This document shows, piece after piece, positions 8,473-17,138 of a stretch of DNA of 64,000 bases. The notes below the pieces were generated by a model. It saw only the letters and a list, made by a program, of their open reading frames with translations. It searched no databases and was not told where the DNA came from. Source of the stretch: G963923955 sp963923955 (lineage in GTDB: Bacteria; Pseudomonadota; Gammaproteobacteria; Eutrophobiales; Eutrophobiaceae); the NCBI GenBank assembly GCA_963923955.1, contig OZ000552.1:2570085-2634084 (forward strand), read 5' to 3'. The position numbers and the translations under genes are program-made. Position 1 is the stretch's first letter; each line of letters starts with the position of its first letter.

Positions 8473-11031
8473 TTAGAAACGATAGCGCACTTCGGCGCCG
8501 TAGGTGCGGGGTGTGCCCAGGACGCAGCGTTGCAGGCCGCCGCCGGTGGCGCGGTCGACCAGCTGCAAGGTGATGCCGATCGGTTGGTTGAAGATCGTTT
8601 GGCAATAGCCTTTGTTGAAGGCGTTTTTGACGAATACGGCCAACTCCCAGCCTTGATCCGCCGCGCCACGCAGCCCGGCACGGGCATTGACGAGTTCATA
8701 GGCCGCTTGCAAGGACTGTGGGTTCTGGTTGGTCTCAGCGCCGATGTTCTGCTGGCTGATGTGCTGGAATTCGCCGCGCAGGAACCCGTCGATCCCGGCA
8801 TCGGGCAGGAGGGCGGCGGCGTATTCGGCCACGACTGAGACCTGCCATTTGGGCGAGAAGTGATTGCGCTGGCCGGCTAGATCCCGGCTGGCGGTGGGGT
8901 CAAGTGCGATCTGCGCTGGCAGGGGGGTGGCGTTGGGGAAGGAGTTGAACTCGGAGTCCAGGTAGCTGGCGCCGACGACCACATACAGGGGTTCGATCGG
9001 GTTGGCGATTAAGTCCAGCTCGACGCCCTGCTGGGTCAGCTTGCCGGCGTTTTGCACGAAGAAGTTGATGCCGTCAAACTGGCGGTCCTGGAAGTCTGCG
9101 ATCTTGGTGTGGAAGAGGGTGAGATTGGCGCTCAGACGCTGCTCAAGCCAGCTGCTTTTCACGCCTAGCTCGTAGTTGTCCGTGGTCTCGGATTCGAACA
9201 CGCGCGAGACCTTGCGATCCCGCCCCACGGAATTAAAGCCGTCTGGGTTAAAGCCGCCGGATTTGAAGCCGGTGGAGGCGGTGGCAAAGAGCATGATATC
9301 TTCCGTCGGGTAGTAGCTGATGTTCGCCAGCCAAGTAAGAGCAGTATCCTTAAAGGCCAAGGGGGCGGCCGGCTCATCAATGCGAAAGTCCAGGCCCGGC
9401 AGGGTGGGCGCTTGTCCCGGCGGGCCGGGTATGGCGGCCGGGGCAAGGGTGCGGTTGTTGACCACCTGCCCCAAGGAGCCGGATTTCTTATCGCGGGTAA
9501 CGCGCAGGCCGGTGGTGAGCAGCAGTTGCTCATTGAAGCGGAAGGTGGCCTGGCCGAAGGCGGCGTAGCTGGTCATCTTCTGGCGGAAGTCCACATCCAC
9601 GCCGCCAGTGAGCGGTCCGCGCCTGCAAACGCCGTTCAAGCCGGCCCCGGCCCGCAGGCCGATTGTTGCGGCTTGTGCTTGCGCTGCCTGTGCGGTCAGT
9701 TGCCCGGCCGCCACCGCAGGCTGCAGCGCATCAAGCGTCCGCCTGAGGCCCAGCAGAAAAGCGAGGTTGTTGGTTGACTGACAGAAGTCCGCGCCCAGGT
9801 CAAACTGCTGATCGATGTTGTAGTTCTCGCGGTAGTAATACAGGCCGGCCACATATTCCAGCCGCCCGCCGGCCGGGGAGATGAACTGCAATTCCTGCGA
9901 GAGGGTATCCACCTCGTAGTCGGTTACCCGGTTAAGCAGATCCGCCGGCAGGCGCAGGGAAGTTTCGTAGGTATAGTTTTCCCATTGCCGTATGGCGGTG
10001 ATGGAGCGGATGTCGTGTTCGCCCACGCTCCAGGTCCAGTCCAGCGCCAGGCCCAGTTGCTCATCTTTGGCGGTGTCGCGGTGGTCCTGGTTGAGGTCGA
10101 AGCTGAAGGTATCATCAAGCACCGGCAGCGACCCGACCGAGCGCGGCGGTCTTTGGCCTGGTACGGCCGTTGCGTCCAGGGCGCTGCTCAGGACGAAGTC
10201 GTAGCGCGGGACGGTGGGATTGGTGGTGGGGATATAGGTATCGGCGATGACCGAGATCGGGCCGCCCTCGTTGTTAATGCGGGCGTAGTCCACGCTCACA
10301 TTCACCTCCAGGTTCTCGCCTTGGTCAAAGTGCAGCTTGCCGCGCACGCTCATATCTTCATACGCGCCCACCTTGCTGCGGCTGTCGCGCTCGGTGAAGC
10401 GGTTGCTGGCATAGCCGTTGCGATCAGCGTAGTGAAAGGCCAAGCGCCCGGCGGCGGCCGGGGAGAGGGCGCTGCTGAGCGAGCCGGCTACGTATTTGGC
10501 GTCATAATTGCCGTAGCGGGCGGTGAGCTTGCCTTCAAACTCGCGCGTGGGCCTGCGGGTGCGAATGTTCAGCGCGCCAACGGAGGCGTTGCGGCCGAAC
10601 AAGGTGCCCTGCGGGCCGCGCAGGACTTCGACCAATTCCAAGTCCGTCAGGTTGCCGATGACTGAACTCGGGCGCGGGTAATAGACGCCATCGATGAACA
10701 CCGCCACCGCCGGCTCAATGGCACTGTTGCCCACCGAGCCAACACCGCGCAGCAGGATGCGGTTATTGGCCAGCTGGCTGGAGCGGGACAAGGTGAGATT
10801 CGGCGTGTAATAGGCCAGGCTTTGCAGGTCATCGGCGCCGGAGGCTTCAATAAAATCGCCGGAGAAGGCGGAGATGGAGATGGGCACATCCTGTACGTTC
10901 TGCTCTCGTTTCTGGGCGGTGACGATGATCTCCTCTATCAGCATCTGTGCCTGGGCACCTGCCGAGAGCAGCAGCGCCAGCACCAAGCTGAGGCCGGTGA
11001 GTGGTCTAAGAAAATGGTTTGCGTATCGCAT
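8473..11031 (-). CDS. TonB-dependent outer-membrane receptor
   Basis: An 852-residue TonB-dependent receptor importing an unknown ligand (iron chelate, vitamin or glycan). It has a signal peptide (residues 1-29, ending AGAQAQ) and a TonB-box region EEIIVTAQKREQ. The plug domain includes DVPISISAFSG, RNILLRGVGSV-like sequence (NNRILLRGVGSV) and the barrel-start motif VEVLRGPQGTLFGRNASVGA. A 22-stranded-type barrel follows and ends in VRYRF with a terminal Phe, the outer-membrane insertion signal. The length is normal. This plug sequence type is common in large receptor families of aquatic proteobacteria. The start ATG has GAGGAG 8 bp upstream. No TonB, FecIR or transporter genes are adjacent, so the ligand cannot be inferred. 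A 16-bp tandem repeat precedes the gene. Confidence 0.92.
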   Translation of the reverse strand: MRYANHFLRPLTGLSLVLALLLSAGAQAQMLIEEIIVTAQKREQNVQDVPISISAFSGDFIEASGADDLQSLAYYTPNLTLSRSSQLANNRILLRGVGSVGNSAIEPAVAVFIDGVYYPRPSSVIGNLTDLELVEVLRGPQGTLFGRNASVGALNIRTRRPTREFEGKLTARYGNYDAKYVAGSLSSALSPAAAGRLAFHYADRNGYASNRFTERDSRSKVGAYEDMSVRGKLHFDQGENLEVNVSVDYARINNEGGPISVIADTYIPTTNPTVPRYDFVLSSALDATAVPGQRPPRSVGSLPVLDDTFSFDLNQDHRDTAKDEQLGLALDWTWSVGEHDIRSITAIRQWENYTYETSLRLPADLLNRVTDYEVDTLSQELQFISPAGGRLEYVAGLYYYRENYNIDQQFDLGADFCQSTNNLAFLLGLRRTLDALQPAVAAGQLTAQAAQAQAATIGLRAGAGLNGVCRRGPLTGGVDVDFRQKMTSYAAFGQATFRFNEQLLLTTGLRVTRDKKSGSLGQVVNNRTLAPAAIPGPPGQAPTLPGLDFRIDEPAAPLAFKDTALTWLANISYYPTEDIMLFATASTGFKSGGFNPDGFNSVGRDRKVSRVFESETTDNYELGVKSSWLEQRLSANLTLFHTKIADFQDRQFDGINFFVQNAGKLTQQGVELDLIANPIEPLYVVVGASYLDSEFNSFPNATPLPAQIALDPTASRDLAGQRNHFSPKWQVSVVAEYAAALLPDAGIDGFLRGEFQHISQQNIGAETNQNPQSLQAAYELVNARAGLRGAADQGWELAVFVKNAFNKGYCQTIFNQPIGITLQLVDRATGGGLQRCVLGTPRTYGAEVRYRF

Positions 11032-11032
11032 C

Positions 11033-11080
11033 GTGAATACTCCTCTATTTGAGTTTGGCTCTATTTGGGTTTGGCTCTAT
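11033..11080 (-). repeat. 16-bp tandem repeat in the TonB-receptor leader
   Basis: Read on the minus strand toward the receptor start, three consecutive 16-base units begin ATAGAG: ATAGAGCCAAACCCAA (11080-11065), ATAGAGCCAAACTCAA (11064-11049) and ATAGAGGAGTATTCAC (11048-11033). The first two differ at one base. The third diverges after ATAGAG and supplies the ribosome-binding site GAGGAG, ending one base before the ATG at 11031. A weaker fourth copy may precede them (11096-11081, sharing GCCAAA). Confidence 0.85.
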
Positions 11081-11267
11081 CTGCTTTGGCGTTGCCTACT
11101 ATACAACATTCCAGGCAGATAGTATTGATTCTTACCACAGTATAGCCGGCGGCCGCGGGATGTCCAGCGGCGTCAAATCTCCGCGGCGGGACGCTCTTTG
11201 GCGGGGGCGGGCCTTGGCCGCAATGCCATGGGGCGCGGTCAAAAAAGCCCGGCACACGCCGAGGTCT

Positions 11268-11990
11268 TCATTCCTCGCCAACACACTTTAGATACGCCTG
11301 TTCCAGATCCTCCGTGCCGTAGGCCGCACAACAGGCGCTTGGCGAGCCGATGAAGGGCAGGCGCGCCGCATGGAGGATGGCTACTTGATCGCACAGCGCT
11401 TCTGCGTCCACCAGCAGATGGGTGCTGAAAAACACCGTCTGGCCGGTGTTTTTCAGTTCCAGCAGGTGGCGCTTGAGATGTGCCCTGGCCTTCGGGTCCA
11501 GCCCGCTCATCGGTTCATCCAGGATCAACAGTTGCCGCTTGCTTAGCAGGCAGGCGGCCAGGCCGAGCTTTTGCGCCATGCCCTTTGAGAAGGCACGAGC
11601 CGGCTTTCCAAGCGCGGACATATCAAGATCCAGGATAGACAGCATCTGCGCCACCGCCGCGGCCTCATAAGGCTGCTGATAGAGCCTGGCCATGTAGTCA
11701 AGATAATCCCGTCCGCTCAGATAATACGGCGGCATGAATTTCTCCGGCAGATAGGCCAAGTGCCGCCGCGCTGCAGCTTTGGATGAGCATTCTCCGAAGA
11801 TCGATATATGGCCGGATTCAAAGGCGATGAAGTCCAACAGGCATTTGATCAGGGTCGTCTTGCCGGCGCCGTTCCTGCCGACCAGCCCGACGTAGCTGCC
11901 GGCATCAATTTCAAGGTTGATGTCTTCTAGCACCGGGGCCTGGCGAAAGCGCTTGTTCAGGCCGGTGATGGAAAGGGCGGGATGGCGCAT
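11268..11990 (-). CDS. ABC transporter ATP-binding protein
   Basis: A 240-residue nucleotide-binding subunit. Walker A is VGRNGAGKTTLIK (about 37-49), the signature segment is AFSKGMAQKLGLA, Walker B plus D-loop is LLILDEPMSGLDPKA and the H-loop is VFFSTHLL. The sequence type is that of ABC-2 exporters (CcmA/NatA-like). Its natural partner is the permease at 13728-14495, two genes upstream on the same strand, so ATPase, pilin-like protein, TPR-like protein and permease appear to be one transcriptional unit continuing the pilus operon. The start follows the pilin-like gene by about 90 bp. The last cysteine-containing residues (KCVGEE) are short of a regulatory domain. The substrate is unknown. 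Confidence 0.9.
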   Translation of the reverse strand: MRHPALSITGLNKRFRQAPVLEDINLEIDAGSYVGLVGRNGAGKTTLIKCLLDFIAFESGHISIFGECSSKAAARRHLAYLPEKFMPPYYLSGRDYLDYMARLYQQPYEAAAVAQMLSILDLDMSALGKPARAFSKGMAQKLGLAACLLSKRQLLILDEPMSGLDPKARAHLKRHLLELKNTGQTVFFSTHLLVDAEALCDQVAILHAARLPFIGSPSACCAAYGTEDLEQAYLKCVGEE

Positions 11991-12079
11991 TGGGGGATAA
12001 CGGAGGTTTGCCTTAAGGTCTTGGGATGATAAGAAATGCCCGCGCTATACGGGCATGGATGGCCCAAAGGCCGCGGCGA

Positions 12080-12856
12080 CTAGTAGATAAAGACCTGTGG
12101 GCAATCCTGGAAGTCATCAAAGATGTCATAGATGTCCGTTGCATTTTTAGTCCCGGCCGGATTGTCTGCAGAAGTGGCCGTGGCCGCAGTAGAGCAGTCG
12201 GCATAGGTGGGCGCAAACTCTATGCGGTCAAAGGCGGTGCCGCCGCCCGCGGCAAGCGCTGCATCCGTTAAGCGCAGGATGCCGCTATTCGGCAGGCCGT
12301 CATCGAGTTTCACGTCCAGCTCGCGGGCGATGCTGACCGGCACATTGCGTCCCATGTGCAGGTTCAGGCGCACGGCGGGATTGGCCCCCGTATAGCCGGC
12401 ATTGCGCGTCAAGACCAGCGCGCCGTTAAAGGCATTGATCGGGCCGACCTGAGCGGCGGCATAGGCCGCCTCGTTGGCCGGTGTTGCGCTGGCCGGCCGG
12501 AAACCGCCGGCGAGGTATTGCGCCCGCGCCAACTGCTCCCAGACGGCCGCGGCCTCCATGAGCGTATTATCCAGGCGGCCATTGCCGGTGGTGGGCGCGG
12601 CCGTTGGCAGGTTGATCTCCTGACCGATGGCACGGGCGGCACTGGTGAACAGCCAGTCGCCCGGCACCTGCCGATAGCGATCGATGAAGCCATAATAGGC
12701 CGCCTGGATGCCGGAATTCTGATCGGCCAGATTCCGCACCCGCGCGCTGTTAATCAACTCCTGACCTTTCAATATGCCGCCCAGCAGGAGGCCGATGATC
12801 ACCAGTACAATGGCAATTTCAACGAGGGTAAAGCCCGATGCTGTCCTGATTTTCAT
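12080..12856 (-). CDS. Type IV pilin-like protein
   Basis: A 258-residue prepilin. A short basic leader, MKIRTASG, is followed by FTLVEIAIVLVIIGLLLGGI; cleavage by prepilin peptidase is expected after Gly8, giving mature Phe1 and Glu5. The segment after the helix (KGQELINSARVRNLADQNSG) is typical of pilins and pseudopilins. The variable head is low in homology and ends with cysteines near the C-terminus (YADCSTA and FQDCPQVFIY), suggesting a disulfide-bonded loop. The ATG at 12856 has GAGG at good spacing; an upstream ATG at 12871 would lengthen the leader by five residues. It lies between the ABC transporter subunits in the pilus operon. At 258 residues it is larger than a typical major pilin, so it could be a minor pilin or an unusual major subunit. 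Confidence 0.85.
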   Translation of the reverse strand: MKIRTASGFTLVEIAIVLVIIGLLLGGILKGQELINSARVRNLADQNSGIQAAYYGFIDRYRQVPGDWLFTSAARAIGQEINLPTAAPTTGNGRLDNTLMEAAAVWEQLARAQYLAGGFRPASATPANEAAYAAAQVGPINAFNGALVLTRNAGYTGANPAVRLNLHMGRNVPVSIARELDVKLDDGLPNSGILRLTDAALAAGGGTAFDRIEFAPTYADCSTAATATSADNPAGTKNATDIYDIFDDFQDCPQVFIY

Positions 12857-12958
12857 TCTGTTTATCCTCATTAGGATTTCCCCAAAAATAAATAAGACCG
12901 GCGGCTTACCTTACCTAGATTGAAGTGAAATTAAAAGGCCGGGCCGCCCCATGGTTAC

Positions 12959-13714
12959 TCATTCTAAGGGCGACTCAGGAGGCGCATTCGCCACGCCCAG
13001 CCTTTTTTGTAAAAACGCAAACTCTTGTGCGTCTTTGATGACGCCGCTTGTCAAGAGACCGCCCAGCAGGATTCGGGCCGCCTCGATCTCGCCCAGCTCT
13101 TCCAGCACAAAAAGCTCCATCTGCCGCACCCAGGCCGGCGCATTCTCATCCGTCGTATTTCTTCGCAAATGCCCGGCATAGCGCAAGGCTAAGGGCAGGT
13201 CTCCCAGTCTATGCCGGGCGATGAAGCTTGCGTGTGCCATGGCCGGCCACTGCCTGTTGGGCGCGGCAAGATACTTTTCTAGGATGAAGGCCAGCATGAT
13301 GCGCTGTTTGGCCTCATCCTGAACGGCGCTGTAGATCCGGGCGGCAGACAGCAAGGGATATTGGCTCTTTGGATTGAGCCTGAGGATGGTATCCAGCCAG
13401 GCGACTACTCTAGGATAATCGAGTTCTTTCAAGGGGATGCTGCGCCCGGGCTGGTTGTCAAAGGCCTGTAGCCACAACATAAGAAAATAGGCCGGCGCCG
13501 CCTGCTCGCCGATACTCATCACCTGCAAGACTTCTATCGCCGGAGGAGAAGGCAGGCGGCTCATTTCCCCTACCGAGGCCGGGCGTGAGGCGCGCCAATA
13601 TAGCTGCGCGGACAATGAGAGGAGCAAGAGGACAATGACCGGCACCGGCACCACGGAAACCGGCCTTTCCTTGCTGCGATGGAGGTCCCGGTCGATTCTT
13701 TTTAAGCCGAACAT
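12959..13714 (-). CDS. Membrane-anchored TPR-like protein of the pilus/ABC cluster
   Basis: A 251-residue protein with a basic N-terminus, one membrane helix (about residues 20-38, VSVVPVPVIVLLLLSLSAQL) and a helical remainder. That part contains repeat-like pairs (YPRVVAWLDTILRLNPKSQY, AFILEKYLAAPNRQW, PAWVRQMELFVLEELGEIEA) with the spacing of tetratricopeptide helices. It probably scaffolds partners in the periplasm. It sits 13 bp downstream of the ABC permease and about 100 bp upstream of the pilin-like gene. I do not recognise a characterised homologue. Its position between transporter and pilin suggests it links the two, which is inference. Confidence 0.6.
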   Translation of the reverse strand: MFGLKRIDRDLHRSKERPVSVVPVPVIVLLLLSLSAQLYWRASRPASVGEMSRLPSPPAIEVLQVMSIGEQAAPAYFLMLWLQAFDNQPGRSIPLKELDYPRVVAWLDTILRLNPKSQYPLLSAARIYSAVQDEAKQRIMLAFILEKYLAAPNRQWPAMAHASFIARHRLGDLPLALRYAGHLRRNTTDENAPAWVRQMELFVLEELGEIEAARILLGGLLTSGVIKDAQEFAFLQKRLGVANAPPESPLE

Positions 13715-13727
13715 TTGGCCTTAAGCC

Positions 13728-14495
13728 TTAGAGGTTTTTCCGGTATAGGTCGAACAGGCCGGCGCTTGCCAAGACGGCGAGATAGATGCCGGTTTGTAGC
13801 AGCACCGGCACGATGGCCATCCAGTCCACTGCGCGGAGCAACCACTCGCTCTGCGTAAAGGCATGCAGATCAGGCAATAGCAGCGCGAGCTTGTCGATCA
13901 TAAAACTGATGAATTGCTGGGAATAGCTTTGCGAGGCCAGGATGGGGCTGTGCGAGATCAGTTGAATATCGTGCATCGCCCGTGCTAACAAATAAAAGGC
14001 AATGACGACAACGAAGGAGACAGTGATATGGCTGAAGGTGAACAGGCATAAGAGGCTGAACGCAATGATCAGTATTAGTTCACAGAGCAAGGATACGGCC
14101 CACAAGAACACTGCGGAGAGTTCAGCATAAAGCAGCAGTAGCAATGCCGCAACCAGGGTGAATAGCAAGGCCAGAAGAAAGGAGCCGGCCAGCTTGCCGA
14201 GGTAATAGGCTGCGCGCGGTACGGCTAAGGATAATAGCAGCTCAAGGCCCTTGTCGTTGAACTCGCGGCTTAGGCTGGTGATGACGAACAGGGCGATGAT
14301 AATGACCGCAAACAGGCGCGTGCCGGCGGCAACAAAGACCGCCTTAACGGCCGCGGCCTCGGTCATGGCCAGCGCGCCGATAAACTCAGTCAACCCGAAG
14401 ACACCAACGACTCCCACCAACAGCAGCGCAAACAGCCTGTTTCGCAACGCCTCATGGAAGGTAAAGCGGGCGATGGTGCTGATTGCATTGAACAT
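13728..14495 (-). CDS. ABC-2 type permease
   Basis: A 255-residue integral membrane protein with about six hydrophobic helices (near residues 20-42, 58-75, 103-125, 130-152, 155-172 and 230-248). An N-terminal coupling segment precedes them (ISTIARFTFHEALRNRLFAL), typical of ABC-2 exporter permeases. SREFNDKGLELLLSLAVPRA matches the cytoplasmic loop before helix 3 in this family. It should dimerise and pair with the ATPase at 11268-11990. It follows the pilin-like gene at 14537-15370 by about 40 bp, so the transporter is embedded in the pilus operon. Confidence 0.85.
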   Translation of the reverse strand: MFNAISTIARFTFHEALRNRLFALLLVGVVGVFGLTEFIGALAMTEAAAVKAVFVAAGTRLFAVIIIALFVITSLSREFNDKGLELLLSLAVPRAAYYLGKLAGSFLLALLFTLVAALLLLLYAELSAVFLWAVSLLCELILIIAFSLLCLFTFSHITVSFVVVIAFYLLARAMHDIQLISHSPILASQSYSQQFISFMIDKLALLLPDLHAFTQSEWLLRAVDWMAIVPVLLQTGIYLAVLASAGLFDLYRKNL

Positions 14496-14536
14496 GAAAA
14501 TGACTGGCTCTTAAAGGGAAGCAAAACGCTTACGGC

Positions 14537-15370
14537 TTAAGGCAACTGCTCGGCGCTGATCATGCGATAGATTAAAGCAGGTGTTGCAATCCAGATCATG
14601 ATGTCGTCAAACTCTGAACCGGCCGCGCCAACATAGTCATCTGCGGCAAAGCGCTTATCCGCATCGGCCCACCAATTATCCAGCTCGGCGGCGGATATGC
14701 TGCCGTTGGCAACTCTGGAGGCAGTGCCGGGGCCGTTTGCGCCGAAGGAAAAGGCCAGCGCCGGGATCTGCTGGGCGACATCAGCGCCGGTGGCATCGTT
14801 GATCGTCATATTGCCGGCTGAGCTTAGGCAAAATGAAATGCCGGCGCTGGCGGTGGCGGCGGTGCAGGAAGCGCCGGTCTGGCCGTCAAGATCATCGGCA
14901 AAGTCTTCATCCACGCCATAGGCAAAGGGCTGGCCCCAGGCGTCCTTCTCCGGCGTGCCCAGGGTGACCCAGGGCAGCAGGCCGGTCTCGGTTGCACAGG
15001 CCGCAAAGGCGCCGCGGGCACGTACTGTGCTGCGTGAGTCATCCATGCCATCTTCTATGCCATCGCCGATCCGGGTCGGGGCAGCATTATTCACGGTGGC
15101 ACAGCCTGCGGTGATGGTGCTGTTCGGACAATCGGGGCAGGGAAGATGGCCATTGATCACCGTATAGCCCAGCAGGCTCGCCCGTATGTCCTGCAGCATC
15201 CGCTGCGTGCTCTTCCTCCCTTCCTGTTCCATCCGGGTGGCTAGCGGCGTCAACAGCCCGCCCAGCATCAAGGCGATGATGAATAGCACCAGGGTCAGCT
15301 CAAGCAGGGTAAAGCCGGCGTTCCTGCTGATGTTGTTAAGGGGCAGTAGCAATAATGCGCGTCTGGTCAT
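14537..15370 (-). CDS. Prepilin-like protein (MSHA/T2S pseudopilin type)
   Basis: A 277-residue prepilin. The leader MTRRALLLLPLNNISRNAG is longer than usual (19 residues) and precedes FTLLELTLVLFIIALMLGG, with Glu at mature position 5. The helix continues into a basic segment (ATRMEQEGRKSTQRML). The head domain has cysteine pairs (GHLPCPDCPN, AGCATV, ASCTAATASAGISFC) and lengths typical of large MSHA-locus pilin-like proteins (MshO/P-like). ATG 15370 overlaps the preceding gene by 35 bp; a TTG at 15412 is an alternative with a still longer leader. It probably forms part of the pilus tip or initiation complex, by analogy with minor pilins. Confidence 0.8.
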   Translation of the reverse strand: MTRRALLLLPLNNISRNAGFTLLELTLVLFIIALMLGGLLTPLATRMEQEGRKSTQRMLQDIRASLLGYTVINGHLPCPDCPNSTITAGCATVNNAAPTRIGDGIEDGMDDSRSTVRARGAFAACATETGLLPWVTLGTPEKDAWGQPFAYGVDEDFADDLDGQTGASCTAATASAGISFCLSSAGNMTINDATGADVAQQIPALAFSFGANGPGTASRVANGSISAAELDNWWADADKRFAADDYVGAAGSEFDDIMIWIATPALIYRMISAEQLP

Positions 15371-17138
15371 TGTAATCGGGCCTCGCTCTCTTCTTTTCAA
15401 AGGTGCTGTCAAGATTGCTATTATCGCCTTCGAAGTAATCGCTGATTACCGCCGTGGGGCGCGCCATCGTTAGATCAACGCCGGCATTGATCGCCACCGC
15501 GCGCACATTCACTTTAGGCATTCCATTCACCTGCACCGTCAGGCAGGCATCCTCACCCTTGTCCTTGCCCAAAGCAGCGCAATCCTGGCCGGCCCGGGTG
15601 TCGCCGGGCAGGGCTTCTGCATCCGCATAGGCTATGTAGAGCAGCGCCTGCCAGCCGTTGTCGATGAACCAGGCGGGCAGTTCATCGTTATCCACATCCA
15701 GGTCATAGTGGATGTTGTCGATAGCGATGGTGCCTTCGGTATCTGCATCGAAGGCGGTGCTGCCGCGGTTTATCAGCGAATAAGGCTCAGCAGAGCAACC
15801 GGATGAAGCATAGACCGGCCCGACATAGTGATCGCTAATCTTTATCGCCGCCGCCTGCATGGGCAGGTAATCCGGTGCGGCAGCAGTCAGCGAGACATCT
15901 CTTGTCCTGACAGCACTTGCCGAGGGCATGTTTATGGCGGCGCTGCCGGTGAAGGCCGGCAGCTTGATGGTATAGGTTCTCGTCAGCGTCCCCGGGGGGC
16001 AGGTTCCGGACTGATAGGCAACCGGGCCCACCCTAAGGCTAAAACTCTCACAATCTGCCGTGTCCCGGCCAGACCAGGTGCAGTCGATCTTTTCGCTTGG
16101 GGACAGTGCGCTCATCTCCGGGAAGATGCCGCCCTCATCGCAATCATCAATGTCATTTAGGCAGTCTGCCGATAGGGTGCTGATACCAAAGCGCTCGCCC
16201 TTGTTTTCCACCGAGACCGCGGCGGCGGACAGATCGTGCCAACTCACCGCAACATGGGTAGAGAAGCGATTCCGCCCGCTGGCCCCAGCATCGGCAGCAT
16301 CGCCTGAATAATGATAGGCAAGATGGCCGCGTCTCACGCCGGGCCGCCCCCGGAACATGGAGCGGGAAGGATCGGCAAAGGGACTTAACCAGGGCCAGGC
16401 CGCATGTTCACTTTGATAATCCTCCAGCGCCCTTGCAAGCTCTCCCAAGACACGTTTCTCCACCGCCTGCATCAATTCCTGCCGGCTGATGCTCACGAGC
16501 TGATCATTGAATTTTTCCCGATACTCGGCATCCTGCACCGCGGCGGATTGCGTAACAAAGTGCAGATCATTATTTGCATTGTCATCTTCTAAGTAATTGG
16601 CGACATCCAATCTTTCCACCGTAGAACCGCGCGACTGCGCAGCCAAGGCCGGGCCGGGGGCAAAGATAATCGCCACCACATCATCCGCTCCATCCACAGA
16701 AAAATTGCCGCGTACATCGCTGTTTAGCTGCGCGCGCTGCGGGTTATTCCGATAATTATCCGCCAGCGCATACCATAACGCCTCGCCGGAATAATCAAGC
16801 GCCTCGCCGATCTCCAGGGTCTTATACGGCAGCCTGCCGATGGTGGTGGCATTGGGCGCTAAGGCACAGCCGCCGCCATCGGTCGCACCATCGTTATTTC
16901 TATCCGGGCAGGGCAGAAAGCCGGGGCCTGCGTTTGGGTGCGTATCCGGGTAGCTCACGGCATAACCGATCAGCGCCGCCTTTGCCTGCTGCAAGGCGGC
17001 CATGCTGGAGTAGCTGCGGGCAAAGCGGTTGCCGGGATCATTGAGCCGCACCAGCAGGGCATAGGCAGCAGCGACCAGGATAAGCAGCATAAAGGCCAAC
17101 AAGGCCGCCCCTCCTTGCGCTGCCTTACTCGGTCTCAT
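15336..17138 (-). CDS. Large PilX/MshP-like pilus-tip protein
   Basis: A 600-residue protein with a short basic start, MRPSKAAQGG, then AALLAFMLLILVAAAYALL, a hydrophobic N-terminal helix like those of PilX-type minor pilins but without the FTLxE consensus. The region after it (QAKAALIGYAVSYPDTHP) and the cysteine motif GPGFLPCPDRNNDG are of the same type as in the prepilin gene downstream (GHLPCPDCPN), so the two heads are related. Many further cysteine and Asp/Asn-rich loops follow (LNDIDDCDEGG, YDLDVDNDELP), possibly calcium-binding. ATG 17138 is chosen because it aligns with the membrane helix; the frame extends to 17261 inside the upstream gene without homology. It overlaps the MshK-like gene by 14 bp. 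Confidence 0.7.
   Translation of the reverse strand: MRPSKAAQGGAALLAFMLLILVAAAYALLVRLNDPGNRFARSYSSMAALQQAKAALIGYAVSYPDTHPNAGPGFLPCPDRNNDGATDGGGCALAPNATTIGRLPYKTLEIGEALDYSGEALWYALADNYRNNPQRAQLNSDVRGNFSVDGADDVVAIIFAPGPALAAQSRGSTVERLDVANYLEDDNANNDLHFVTQSAAVQDAEYREKFNDQLVSISRQELMQAVEKRVLGELARALEDYQSEHAAWPWLSPFADPSRSMFRGRPGVRRGHLAYHYSGDAADAGASGRNRFSTHVAVSWHDLSAAAVSVENKGERFGISTLSADCLNDIDDCDEGGIFPEMSALSPSEKIDCTWSGRDTADCESFSLRVGPVAYQSGTCPPGTLTRTYTIKLPAFTGSAAINMPSASAVRTRDVSLTAAAPDYLPMQAAAIKISDHYVGPVYASSGCSAEPYSLINRGSTAFDADTEGTIAIDNIHYDLDVDNDELPAWFIDNGWQALLYIAYADAEALPGDTRAGQDCAALGKDKGEDACLTVQVNGMPKVNVRAVAINAGVDLTMARPTAVISDYFEGDNSNLDSTFEKKRARPDYNDQTRIIATAP

Noticed and set aside
9985..10665. 226-codon plus-strand frame inside the TonB receptor
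   Set aside because: Antisense shadow of a clear receptor gene in GC-rich sequence; valine/alanine/glycine-rich with no motif.
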